Source: Brachybacterium equifaecis (GTDB lineage: Bacteria > Actinomycetota > Actinomycetes > Actinomycetales > Dermabacteraceae). From it: a stretch of 64,000 nucleotides of DNA. The translations under genes were made by a program, and so were the position numbers. The stretch covers positions 372,001 to 436,000 of the forward strand of contig NZ_JAKNCJ010000002.1 in NCBI RefSeq assembly GCF_023509525.1. Direction: 5' to 3'. The notes below the pieces were generated by a model that worked only from the letters and a program-made list of their open reading frames with translations, ran no database searches and had not been told where the DNA came from. Below, piece after piece: positions 8,802 through 17,146 of this stretch (position 1 is its first letter; every line of letters begins with the position of its first letter).

Positions 8802-9722
8802 ATGGCTTCGGATCCGAGCGATCCCCGCGGCGCGCTCCCGGACTTCTCCGCTCCCGGCGACCCGGCGGCCCTGCCCGATCTGCAGCATGCGCGCGCGAGC
8901 GAGAACCCCTTCGCGGCCGACGACGCCGCCCGTTCGCGCACCCGCACGACCATCATCGCCGTGATCGCCGGGGCCGTCGTGCTGTTGAGCATCGCCGCGC
9001 TCGTGCTGTGGCAGACGGTGCTGCGCGACCCCTCCCCCGAGGATCTGGTGGTCAGCGGTTCGGCCCCGACCTCGCGCGATGTCGGCGAGAGCGGCGGGGA
9101 GTACATCCCCGATCCGAACGATCCCGACATCGCTCCCCCGCCGCCGATCTTCACCGAGACCCCGACGACCTCCTGCTACGTGCCCGAGTACGAGACGGCA
9201 GGCAGCGACAGCGGCTCGGATGTGCGCGGCGGCCACCTCCAGTACACGCGGCCCGACCGCTGGAACAACCCGTGGTCCACCGGGGTGCTCCCCTTCATGA
9301 CCGACGTCAACGGCTGGGGCCGAAACGTCGAGGGCTCCTGGTACTCCGTGGTGAACGTGGGGGCGCTCGACTGGCCCGACGACGTCGACGGCGGGTACCC
9401 GGGCATGGAGGAGGCGGCCGTGGCCGTCTTCCAGTGCTATGCGACGACCTCCGGCGTGCGCCAGGGCTTCGGCGAGCACCCCACCATCACGGACTACCGC
9501 AGCGAGGCGACGACGGTCGACGGCCATCCCGCGTGGATCGTGCAGGCCACCTACCACTTCACCGATCCCGACTACCTCTCCTCCTCGAGCGCCTCGATCG
9601 TCACCTCCATCGTGGTGGAGACCGACGACGGCCCGCAGGCCCTCGCCTCCGACTGCGCTGCCGACGTCCCCGCGCACGTGGAGGATCTCGAGGAGATCAT
9701 CGCGAGCCTGAAGGTCGTCTGA
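8802..9722 (+). CDS. Hypothetical single-pass membrane protein (first of a paralogous pair)
   Basis: This 306-residue protein has an acidic N-terminal tail, one membrane helix at about 49-72 (TTIIAVIAGAVVLLSIAALVL), a Pro/Asp-rich stalk, and an extracytoplasmic domain. That domain has Cys at about 126 (TSCYVPEYE), 212 (VFQCYATT) and 287 (SDCAAD). The next gene has the same layout and similar motifs (a GYGEYPGAQAAAERMLAC block against a GYPGMEEAAVAVFQC block), so they are tandem duplicates. The stop overlaps the next start (TGATG). I do not recognise the family. The 144-bp upstream gap holds several imperfect CCGGCAYG repeats. Confidence 0.8.
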   Translation: MASDPSDPRGALPDFSAPGDPAALPDLQHARASENPFAADDAARSRTRTTIIAVIAGAVVLLSIAALVLWQTVLRDPSPEDLVVSGSAPTSRDVGESGGEYIPDPNDPDIAPPPPIFTETPTTSCYVPEYETAGSDSGSDVRGGHLQYTRPDRWNNPWSTGVLPFMTDVNGWGRNVEGSWYSVVNVGALDWPDDVDGGYPGMEEAAVAVFQCYATTSGVRQGFGEHPTITDYRSEATTVDGHPAWIVQATYHFTDPDYLSSSSASIVTSIVVETDDGPQALASDCAADVPAHVEDLEEIIASLKVV

Positions 9723-10540
9723 TGCGCCCCGCCGGGGAACGTCCCGCCTCTCCCCTCGTGCCGGGGATCGTCGGCGCGTGCTCCTTCGTGCTGGTCCTCG
9801 CGCTGATCGTGGGCGGGGGGCTGGCGCTGCGGCAGTGGTGGCCCGGGGCGGCTGATCCGGTCACGGGCGGGTCGAGCACGCCGAGCGGGGGCGCCGGCTC
9901 CAGCGGCAGCAGCGGTGGCGGGGAGGACGGCAGCGGGGAGGGCAGCGGAGCGGCGCTCGCCCCGATCGACCCGGCCCCCGAGTGCTGGTACGCCACGGAC
10001 AACGCGCGCACCTCGAGCGATCCCGCCGGGGGCCTTCGCGCCGGGGGCCTCGAGGTCGACACCCCCGCCGTCTTCACCGACACCTACCAGATCGTCGCTC
10101 TGCCCTTCGCCGTGGACTCCACGACCGCCTACGCCGAGGTCGAGGCGAACTGGATCTCCAGCGTGACCCTCGCCAGGGTGCGGTGGGACGGGGCCACCGC
10201 TCCCGGCTACGGGGAGTACCCGGGAGCGCAGGCCGCCGCAGAGCGGATGCTCGCCTGCCTGCTGGCCGACGACACCATCTGGGAGGGCACGAGCGCGCGC
10301 ACCGTGACCCGGTACGAGGGCGGGCCGGTCTCGGTGGACGGCATGAGCGGATTCCAGGTCGAGGCCGACCAGTCCTTCACCAGCGACATCGTCACCGCCA
10401 CCAGCGCCTCGCACCTGCAGATCACCGTCGTGGACACCCCGGGCGGTCCCGCGGTGATGATGACCGACGCGGCCGACGGTCTGACGGACCACGAGGACGG
10501 TGTGCGCGCGGCCCGCGAGAGCCTGCGCCGCGCCGGCTGA
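9722..10540 (+). CDS. Hypothetical single-pass membrane protein (second of a paralogous pair)
   Basis: This 272-residue protein has a membrane helix at about 15-37 followed by a 40-residue Gly/Ser linker. The extracytoplasmic domain resembles that of the preceding gene, with paired Cys in ECWYATD and ERMLACLL. The start ATG overlaps the preceding stop by one base, so the pair is translationally coupled. The domain layout suggests a surface-anchored sensor, inhibitor or wall-associated protein, but no function can be assigned. Confidence 0.8.
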   Translation: MRPAGERPASPLVPGIVGACSFVLVLALIVGGGLALRQWWPGAADPVTGGSSTPSGGAGSSGSSGGGEDGSGEGSGAALAPIDPAPECWYATDNARTSSDPAGGLRAGGLEVDTPAVFTDTYQIVALPFAVDSTTAYAEVEANWISSVTLARVRWDGATAPGYGEYPGAQAAAERMLACLLADDTIWEGTSARTVTRYEGGPVSVDGMSGFQVEADQSFTSDIVTATSASHLQITVVDTPGGPAVMMTDAADGLTDHEDGVRAARESLRRAG

Positions 10541-10603
10541 GGTGCAGCCTGCACCCCGCGCGCACCCGTCCCGTCGGCCCGCGCGCAGCGCCGCGAGCGC
10601 GCC

Positions 10604-12106
10604 TCAGACGATCGAGGAGGCCAGGCGGCAGGTGTTGTCCACGATCTTGACGTACCAGGGGCGCGCTTCCCACTCCTCGAGCGTCAGCTCGCGGCTGCGG
10701 GAGCGGTAGACGTCCTCGATCTCGTGCATCCGCACCATGAAGTCGCTGCCGCCGACCATCAGCGAGCTCTCCATGTCCAGGATGAACGAGCGGATGTCCA
10801 TGTTGGAGGAGCCGATCACCGTCACCGAGTCGTCCACGGTGATGTGCTTGGCGTGCAGGATCGCGGGCTCGCGGTACATCTGGATCCGCACGCCCGCCTG
10901 CAGCAGCGTCGTGTAGTACGAGCGCTGGGCGTGGGAGACGAGGAACTGGTCCCCCTTCTCGGAGACGAACAGCTCGATCTCGACCCCGCGCTTCGCGGCG
11001 GTGATGAGCGCGTACAGCATCGACTCGTCGGGCACGAAGTAGGGGCTGACGGCGACGATGCGCTTCGAGGCGCTGTAGAACAGCTGGTTGAACAGCAGCA
11101 GGTTGTTCTCCAGCACGAAGCCGGGGCCGCTCGGGGCGAGCTGGCACTCGTAGGGGCCGTCGGCCTCAGGATGGGGCTTGACGAGCTGGTCCTCGGTGAT
11201 GAACTCGTCGGACTCGAAGAACCAGTCGATGCCGAACAGGAGGTTCATCTCGGAGACGATCGGGCCCTGCAGGCGCACCATCGTCTCCTGCCAGCGCACG
11301 CCCGCGCGGATCAGCTTCTTCTTGTTGTAGTGGGCGGCGATCAGGTTCTGGCTGCCCATCCAGCCGACCTCTCCGTCCACGACGACGAGCTTGCGGTGGT
11401 TGCGCAGGTCCGGGCGCTGGAATGCCCCGTCGCGGAACGGCTTGATCGGCATCATCGAGTAGTGCTCGACGTCGTGGGCGTCGAGGAAGCGGATCATCCG
11501 GCGGTAGGAGCCCCAGTACTTGAACGAGCCGAAGTGGTCATACAGGCAGCGCACCTTCACCCCGCGATCGGCGGCCTCGCCCACCGCGTCGAAGAAGTTC
11601 TGCGTCCAGTCGTCCAGGCCCGCCGCGTAGAAGAGGACGTGCACGGTCTCGCGGGCGCCGCGGACGTCTTCGGCCATGCGGTCGAGCGAGGTCTGGTAGT
11701 CGATCTCGAGATCGGCGGAGTTGCCGCCCGTCAGGGGGTAGGCGCCGAGCTCGCGGTTCAGCGCGACGGCCGACTGCAGCCAGCTGGGGCTGTCCTCGTC
11801 GAGGTCGCTGTCGGGGATGTCCATCGAGCGCGCGCGCATCAGGCGGTTGACCACGCGCTGCTTTTCCCGGCGCTTGCGGGGCAGCTGCGCCTGGCCGAGC
11901 ATCAGGTACAGGGGGAAGCCGACGATCGGCAGCACCATGATCGCCAGCAGCCAGGCGAACGCGGACTGCGGCCGGCGGTTCCGCGGCACCACGATCACGG
12001 CCGCGATCCGCAGGACGACATCGAGCGCGAACAGCGCGTACGGCAGGACGATCAGCACGTGCTCGGCGAACCAGCCCCACGCCTCCTGGAGGTCCGTCCA
12101 GTCCAT
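10604..12106 (-). CDS. cls: Cardiolipin synthase (phospholipase D family)
   Basis: This 500-residue enzyme has two N-terminal membrane helices (about 13-70) followed by two phospholipase D domains. The catalytic HKD motifs are complete: HRKLVVVD in the first domain and HAKHITVD in the second, each followed by a G-S-x-N motif. It condenses phosphatidylglycerol to cardiolipin at the cytoplasmic membrane. The start chosen is the ATG of MDWTDLQ, because it sits directly before the first membrane helix. The 35 residues of open frame upstream are non-conserved and basic. Confidence 0.93.
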   Translation of the reverse strand: MDWTDLQEAWGWFAEHVLIVLPYALFALDVVLRIAAVIVVPRNRRPQSAFAWLLAIMVLPIVGFPLYLMLGQAQLPRKRREKQRVVNRLMRARSMDIPDSDLDEDSPSWLQSAVALNRELGAYPLTGGNSADLEIDYQTSLDRMAEDVRGARETVHVLFYAAGLDDWTQNFFDAVGEAADRGVKVRCLYDHFGSFKYWGSYRRMIRFLDAHDVEHYSMMPIKPFRDGAFQRPDLRNHRKLVVVDGEVGWMGSQNLIAAHYNKKKLIRAGVRWQETMVRLQGPIVSEMNLLFGIDWFFESDEFITEDQLVKPHPEADGPYECQLAPSGPGFVLENNLLLFNQLFYSASKRIVAVSPYFVPDESMLYALITAAKRGVEIELFVSEKGDQFLVSHAQRSYYTTLLQAGVRIQMYREPAILHAKHITVDDSVTVIGSSNMDIRSFILDMESSLMVGGSDFMVRMHEIEDVYRSRSRELTLEEWEARPWYVKIVDNTCRLASSIV

Positions 12107-12249
12107 CGCCGATCCCTGCTCACTGCCCCGTCGGGCGCCATCCTCGCGCGACCGGGCGTCTGCGCTCCCGAGGGGCTGTGCGCGCAAGCGGCGTCCCGCC
12201 TGCAGGAGCACTCTCCCACATCCGGCCCGGATGCCCGTCGGAACGCCGG

Positions 12250-12281
12250 CGGCGGCGGACCCCCAGAGGGATCCGCCGCCG
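12250..12281 (-). terminator. Possible terminator after the Bax-inhibitor-1 gene
   Basis: Two 10-base GC-only arms (CGGCGGCGGA and its complement) flank a 12-base loop, 39 bp past the stop of the minus-strand gene. There is no T-run. The arms are simple CGG repeats, so this could be coincidence. Confidence 0.4.
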
Positions 12282-12319
12282 CGGTGGTGCGCTGCTCCGG
12301 GGCCGGGCCCCGGCGGGCG

Positions 12320-13306
12320 TCAGTTGTTGCGCAGGATCGAGATGATCCGCAGGATCTCCATGTACATCCACACCAGGGTGGCGGCGACGCCGAAGGCCAC
12401 GCGCCAGGCGTAGGTGCGCGGGGCACCGCCGTTGACGGCGCGCTGGACGTCCTCGAAGTCCATGACCAGCGAGTACGCGGCCATCACCACGGCCAGGCCG
12501 CCGATGATCAGGCCGAGCCACGGGTTGTCGTAGCGCAGGTTCGCGCCGGTGAAGAACATGATGCCGATGTTCACGACGGAGAAGATCAGGTACGCCACCA
12601 TCGAGACCATGAAGATCTTCGTCAGTCGGGCGGAGGTGCGCAGCACGCCCATGCGGAACATGACCAGCACGGTGCCGGCGACGGCGAAGGTCGCGAGGAC
12701 CGCCTGCAGCGCGATACCGGGGTAGATCTGCTCGAACAGGCCGGAGATGCCGCCGAGCAGCATGCCCTCGAACACCGCGTACACGAGGGTGAGGATCGCC
12801 GACGGCGCCTTCTTGAAGCTCAGCACGAGGCCCGAGATGAGACCGCCGATCGCGCCGATGATCATCGCGACGGTCGCGGCCATCACGCCCATCGAGAAGC
12901 CCTGGTCGCCCGCCACCATGCCGAGGACCGACGGCAGCAGGCCGACGCCCGCGCCGACGACGATGATGATGCCGAGCGTCGCGGTGATCGCGTTCAGAGC
13001 GTCGCGCATCGTCATCCGGCCCGTGTCGTGGCCGCTCGCCGCGGGGCGCGCGTACATCGCGTCGAGGCTCTCGGCCGACGGGGCGGCCTGGCCGTACTGG
13101 GACTGGCCGTACTGCGCGGGTGCGGCCTGGCCGTACTGGCCCTGGCCGTAGGTGCCGGGGGCCTGCTGGGTCTGGGTCTGGCCGTACTGGCTGCCGAAGT
13201 CCGAGGTGAACTGCGAGCCGGGGGCCGACGCCGGCCGGCCGTACTCGTAGCTCTGGCCCTGACGGACAGCCTGGTCGTTGCCGAAGATCGGGTTGTGCCG
13301 TGCCAT
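12320..13306 (-). CDS. Bax inhibitor-1/YccA family membrane protein
   Basis: This 328-residue protein has a Gln/Tyr/Gly-rich N-terminal tail (about 20-75) with repeated YGQ motifs. Seven membrane helices of the Bax inhibitor-1 family follow. The late conserved aspartate-bearing segment (VMDFEDVQRAV) and the C-terminal WRVAFGVAATLVWMYMEILR segment are present. The family forms pH-sensitive calcium leak channels in some bacteria; the role here is unknown. AAGGAG lies 7 nt before the ATG. The YGQ tail is low-complexity and probably cytoplasmic. Confidence 0.9.
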   Translation of the reverse strand: MARHNPIFGNDQAVRQGQSYEYGRPASAPGSQFTSDFGSQYGQTQTQQAPGTYGQGQYGQAAPAQYGQSQYGQAAPSAESLDAMYARPAASGHDTGRMTMRDALNAITATLGIIIVVGAGVGLLPSVLGMVAGDQGFSMGVMAATVAMIIGAIGGLISGLVLSFKKAPSAILTLVYAVFEGMLLGGISGLFEQIYPGIALQAVLATFAVAGTVLVMFRMGVLRTSARLTKIFMVSMVAYLIFSVVNIGIMFFTGANLRYDNPWLGLIIGGLAVVMAAYSLVMDFEDVQRAVNGGAPRTYAWRVAFGVAATLVWMYMEILRIISILRNN

Positions 13307-13520
13307 GAGGGCTCCTTCGAACGTGCGGGTGAGTCGGGGGAAGTCCGTTTCATGCTATCGGGCGCTCCTGGAGCGCACCAGGGAGCGCGCCCCCGTTCCG
13401 CTCCCAGCGCACTGGCGGGCTGCGGGGCGGCTCACGCTGCGTGGGTCACAGCGCACGATCTTCACAGTGCGCTCACGATCCGTCCGCCCGCTCAAGCTGC
13501 GAAGGGCCGAGGCTGGAGCC

Positions 13521-14273
13521 GTGGCCCCCACTCCGCTCTCGACCCCTGCCGCCTTCGCGCACCCCGCCGCCCCCGCGACCCCCGGCGCTCCCGCGCAGGC
13601 TGCCGAACTCGCGACCCCAGCCGCCCCCTTGCACCCGGTCGCCTCCGCGCACGCTGCCGACACTGCGCGTCCGGTCGACTCTGCACACGCCGTGGCCTCC
13701 ACCCCCGCGCCCGCGCCCGCCCCGCTGCCCGCAGCCTCGGCTGCCCCGCTCGCTGCGATCCCCACGGGCCGCGCCCCGGCCCGTCACCGCGCGCGCCGCG
13801 CCGTCACTGCGACCACGGCGCTCCGCGCGATGGACACCCAGGCTCTCGAACTGCGCAGGGTCCACGCCTCGGGCTCCTCCCCCGCGGCTCCGCTGTCGGG
13901 CTCTGCAGGGACCTCGGGCTCGGCGTCTCGGGGCGGCACCGCTGTGCCGCCCGGCGCCGCCGCATTGCCGGGAGCCGCTGCACCGCCGGCGGCCACGAGC
14001 CCGGGTCCCGCAGGTCCGTCGGTGCGCGCACTGCGCATGCGCGACCTCCTCAGCGGCGGATCCGCCGCGACCGGCGCGTGGGTGCTGGCCGCGCATCTCG
14101 GGGTGCTGGGCACCGCGACCGGCACGTTCGTCGTCTCGGTGGTCTCGGCCGTGGGAGTGGCCATCGCCGCCGACTCCGTGACCGGGCTGCGGCGGGTGCT
14201 CAGCCGGGGCGTGCGCCGGGCCCAGGTGCGCCGTCGCCATCACTCGCGCGGCGCCGCCTCCCCGCAGGGCTGA
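13521..14273 (+). CDS. Hypothetical Ala/Pro-rich protein with a C-terminal hydrophobic hairpin
   Basis: This open frame of about 250 residues has a long Ala/Pro/His-rich disordered N-terminal part and a C-terminal segment of about 80 residues. That segment carries a plausible membrane hairpin (GAWVLAAHLGVLGTATGTF, then VVSVVSAVGVAIA) and a basic tail. The GTG at 13521 with GGAG upstream is my choice, but GTG 13467 is also possible. The low complexity means the N-terminal part could be a by-product of composition. The hydrophobic hairpin ending in a clean basic tail is the main evidence that it is real. Confidence 0.5.
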   Translation: MAPTPLSTPAAFAHPAAPATPGAPAQAAELATPAAPLHPVASAHAADTARPVDSAHAVASTPAPAPAPLPAASAAPLAAIPTGRAPARHRARRAVTATTALRAMDTQALELRRVHASGSSPAAPLSGSAGTSGSASRGGTAVPPGAAALPGAAAPPAATSPGPAGPSVRALRMRDLLSGGSAATGAWVLAAHLGVLGTATGTFVVSVVSAVGVAIAADSVTGLRRVLSRGVRRAQVRRRHHSRGAASPQG

Positions 14274-14301
14274 CCACACCGCCCCCGGCGCCACCACCGG
14301 G

Positions 14302-14336
<35 letters not shown>

Positions 14337-14343
14337 GTGACTG

Positions 14344-14486
14344 ATCCGGGCGTACCTGCCCGTCGGGTCGGCGCGATCTCGCAGATCGAGGTGTACGTGG
14401 GCGTCGGAATAGGGTGACCCCGCCGATCGAGGTGTACCTGAACGTCGGAATGGCGCGGTCTATCCGACGGCTACGTACACCTCGAT
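14344..14486 (+). repeat. Phased intergenic repeat module 2 (F-F-F-R)
   Basis: Clear 26-bp copies start at 14385 and 14426 (plus orientation) and 14461 (minus orientation). A degenerate plus copy at 14344 is exactly in phase. Start-to-start steps are 41, 41 and 35 bp. The layout is the same as module 1 read on the other strand. A weaker copy may exist at 14596, out of register. Together with the simple repeat at 14302-14336 the module occupies the 360-bp gap between a plus gene and the minus-strand ABC ATPase; I see nothing else there. Confidence 0.93.
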
Positions 14487-14633
14487 CGCGAGGGGGCCCA
14501 TCAGAACCCTCCGCGCCGCGCGCCTCGCGGGTCGGCGTGCGTACCCCGTCTCGCAGGTCGGCGCGCGCCCGCGCCTCGCGCCTCGCGGCTCGCAGTTCGG
14601 CGTGCGCGTGCACGTCGGAGTGCGGGCGACCCC

Positions 14634-15506
14634 TCAGACCGCCTCGACCACGTCGCGGAAGCGGCGCAGGCGGGGGTCCTCGCTGGTGAAGAACTCCTCG
14701 GGCGTGCCGTCCTGCACGATCCGCCCGTCCTCGAGGAACACGACCCTGTCGGCCACGCGCCGCGCGAACGACAGCGAGTGCGTGACGACCACGAGCGTGC
14801 GGTTCTCCGCTGCCAGATCCGCGAGCACCGCCACCACCTCGGCGGCCAGCTCGGGGTCGAGGGCCGACGTCGGCTCGTCGAACAGGAGCACGTCGGGCTC
14901 CATGGCGAGGGCCCGGGCGATCGCGACGCGCTGCTGCTGACCGCCCGAGAGGTTCCCCGGGTAGGCGTCGGCCTTGTCCGCGAGGCCCACCTTCGCGAGC
15001 AGCTCCCGGGCGGACGCCTCCGCCTGAGCGCGCGGGATGCGGCGCTGCTCGACCGGGGCGAGGGTGACGTTGCCGAGCGCGGTGAGGTGCGGGAACAGGT
15101 TGAACTGCTGGAACACCATCGTCGAGTGCTCCCGCACCCGGCGCACGGTGCGATCGCTCATCCGCCCGCCCACGGGGATCGGCCCGTCGCCGAAGTCGAG
15201 CTCTCCGGCGTCGGGCCGCTCGAGCAGGTTGATGCAGCGCAGCAGGGTCGACTTGCCGGAGCCCGAGGGGCCCAGCAGCACGGTGGTGCGCCCGCGCGGG
15301 ATGTCGAGGTCGACGCCGTCGAGCGCCGTCAGGGAGCCGAACGTCTTGCGGATCCCCCGCAGGGTCAGGGGGGCGGGCACCGCGGCTCGGTCGGGCTGCA
15401 ACGCGGCTCCGGTGGCGCGAGGCGCGTCGGCCGACGCGCTGCGAGCGACATCGGCACGGACCGCCGCAGTGCCGTCGGTCGGAACGCGATCAGCTGGTGC
15501 GGACAT
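14634..15506 (-). CDS. Polar amino acid ABC transporter ATP-binding protein
   Basis: This 290-residue ATPase belongs to the GlnQ/HisP class. It has Walker A GPSGSGKST, Q-loop VFQQFNLFPH, signature LSGGQQQR and Walker B VLLFDEPTSALD. The first 45 residues are an Ala-rich extension before the conserved LRGIRKTFG. It energises import with the permease (17-nt overlap) and the lipoprotein encoded just upstream. The cassette is adjacent to a trans-sulfuration PLP enzyme, so cystine, cysteine or methionine is a reasonable substrate guess. Confidence 0.93.
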   Translation of the reverse strand: MSAPADRVPTDGTAAVRADVARSASADAPRATGAALQPDRAAVPAPLTLRGIRKTFGSLTALDGVDLDIPRGRTTVLLGPSGSGKSTLLRCINLLERPDAGELDFGDGPIPVGGRMSDRTVRRVREHSTMVFQQFNLFPHLTALGNVTLAPVEQRRIPRAQAEASARELLAKVGLADKADAYPGNLSGGQQQRVAIARALAMEPDVLLFDEPTSALDPELAAEVVAVLADLAAENRTLVVVTHSLSFARRVADRVVFLEDGRIVQDGTPEEFFTSEDPRLRRFRDVVEAV

Positions 15507-16158
15507 GGCGGGACACCTTCTTCTCGAGGACCGACTGCAGGAGGCTGAGCACGGAGACGATCGCCAGGTAGATCAGGGCGACCAGCGAATACATCGACAT
15601 GTACTCGAAGTTCGAGGCCGCGATCTGGCGGCCCACCTGGAACAGATCGGTGATCGTGATCGCGAAGACCAGGCTCGTGCCCTTGACCAGGTCGATGAAG
15701 TCGTTCATGAGCGGCGGCAGCGCGATCCGGAAGGCCTGCGGGGCGATGACCCGGCGGAACGTCGCTGTGCGCGAGAGGTTCAGGGTCTGCGCCGCCTCGA
15801 ACTGCCCGCGCGGGACCGACAGGATCGCCGCGCGCACCGCCTCGGAGGCGTACGCACCGGTGTTCAGCGCGAGCGTCACCACGGCCGCCGTGAACGCGGG
15901 CAACACGATCCCGATGTTCGGCAGGCCGAAGAACACGATGAACAGCTGCACCACCATCGGGGTGCCGCGGAAGATCCACACGTACAGCCACGCGATCGCC
16001 TTGAAGGGCGCCGGCAGGTACAGCCGGGCGAGCGCCGTCGCCACGGCCAGCACGATCGCGATCGCGAACGCCGTGAGCGACAGCGGCACCGTCACCTCGA
16101 TCGCCGCCTTCAGCAGGCGCGGGAGGGTGTCGGCCCAGAGCTGGAGCGTCTCGCCCAT
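15490..16158 (-). CDS. Polar amino acid ABC transporter permease
   Basis: This 222-residue His/Glu/Gln/Arg-opine type permease has five predicted helices. The cytoplasmic EAA loop (EAAQTLNLSRTATFRRVIAPQ) contacts the ATPase. The FRGTPMVVQL motif typical of the family is near residue 85. The gene lies 7 nt after the binding-protein gene and overlaps the ATPase start. A single permease gene implies a homodimeric channel. Confidence 0.93.
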   Translation of the reverse strand: MGETLQLWADTLPRLLKAAIEVTVPLSLTAFAIAIVLAVATALARLYLPAPFKAIAWLYVWIFRGTPMVVQLFIVFFGLPNIGIVLPAFTAAVVTLALNTGAYASEAVRAAILSVPRGQFEAAQTLNLSRTATFRRVIAPQAFRIALPPLMNDFIDLVKGTSLVFAITITDLFQVGRQIAASNFEYMSMYSLVALIYLAIVSVLSLLQSVLEKKVSRHVRTS

Positions 16159-16165
16159 GCGCGGG

Positions 16166-17035
16166 TCAGCTCTGCGGGGTGAGGTCCTGGCCCACCCACG
16201 TCTGGTAGATCTCGGCGAGGGAGCCGTCGGACTTCATGCCCGCGAGGATCTCGTCGACCTTCGACTGCAGGGCCTCCTGCCCCTTCGCCATCAGCACGCC
16301 GACGACGCCGTTGTCCGGCAGCTCCTCATCCAGCAGGCGGAAGGGGGCGTCGGGCTTCTCCTCGAGGTAGGTCTGGAAGGAGACGAGGTCGTTCGCGTGG
16401 GCGTCCACGCGGTTTTGGACCACGAGCTCGATGGCCTCCGCGAAGCCCTGCACGGCGACGATCTCGGCGCCGAGCTCGGTCATCTTCGCGGCCCAGTTCG
16501 AGGTGGCCGACTGCGCGGCGCGCTTCCCGGCGAGGTCGGCGATGGACTGGATGGTGCTGCTCTCGTGCACCGCGACGCGGCCGATGGAGCGCGCGTACGG
16601 CGCGGAGAACAGGTAGCGCTCCTCGCGCTCCGGCGTGATGCCGACGTTGTTGATGACCAGGTCGTACTTGTCGACATCCAGGCCGACGATCAGCGAGTCC
16701 CACTCGGTCTCGATGTACTCGGGGGTCGCGCCGAGGCCCTGGGCGATCGCGTCGGCGATCTCCTTCTCGAAGCCGACGAGCGCATCGGAGTCGTCGTGGA
16801 AGGCGTAGGGCTTGTACGTGCCCTCGATGCCGATGCGCACGGTGCCGCTGCTCTGGATGCGGGCGAGGGCGTCCTCGGTCGCGCCGCCGCCGTCGCTGAC
16901 GACGGAGCCGTCCTCGGTGCGGGTCGCGGACTCGCCGCACGCGGCGAGGAGGGCGGCGAGGCCGGTCGCGGAGCCGGCGGCGAGGGCGGTGCGGCGGGTG
17001 GGGCGCAGGGAGGCGGGGCGGGCGGTGCGGGTCAT
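16166..17035 (-). CDS. Amino-acid-binding lipoprotein of an ABC importer
   Basis: This 289-residue family 3 solute-binding protein has a signal peptide with a twin-arginine-like TRRTALAAG stretch and lipobox L-A-A-C near residue 33. The mature part starts with the usual GTVRIGIEGTYKPYAFHD strand. The later DLVINNVGITPEREERYLFSAPY region is the ligand-hinge signature. It is the first gene of the importer operon. The 111-bp gap to the upstream PLP enzyme suggests co-transcription. Substrate is inferred only from that neighbour. Confidence 0.92.
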   Translation of the reverse strand: MTRTARPASLRPTRRTALAAGSATGLAALLAACGESATRTEDGSVVSDGGGATEDALARIQSSGTVRIGIEGTYKPYAFHDDSDALVGFEKEIADAIAQGLGATPEYIETEWDSLIVGLDVDKYDLVINNVGITPEREERYLFSAPYARSIGRVAVHESSTIQSIADLAGKRAAQSATSNWAAKMTELGAEIVAVQGFAEAIELVVQNRVDAHANDLVSFQTYLEEKPDAPFRLLDEELPDNGVVGVLMAKGQEALQSKVDEILAGMKSDGSLAEIYQTWVGQDLTPQS

Positions 17036-17146
17036 GGTGTGCTCCTGATTCGGGGTGGCGGGGAGGGGTGGAGGGGGTGCAGAGAGCCGGCGGGGTGCCG
17101 ACGGGCCAGGGGGCCGGGCTCAGCGGTCCAGCTCGGCAGGCCGGGC

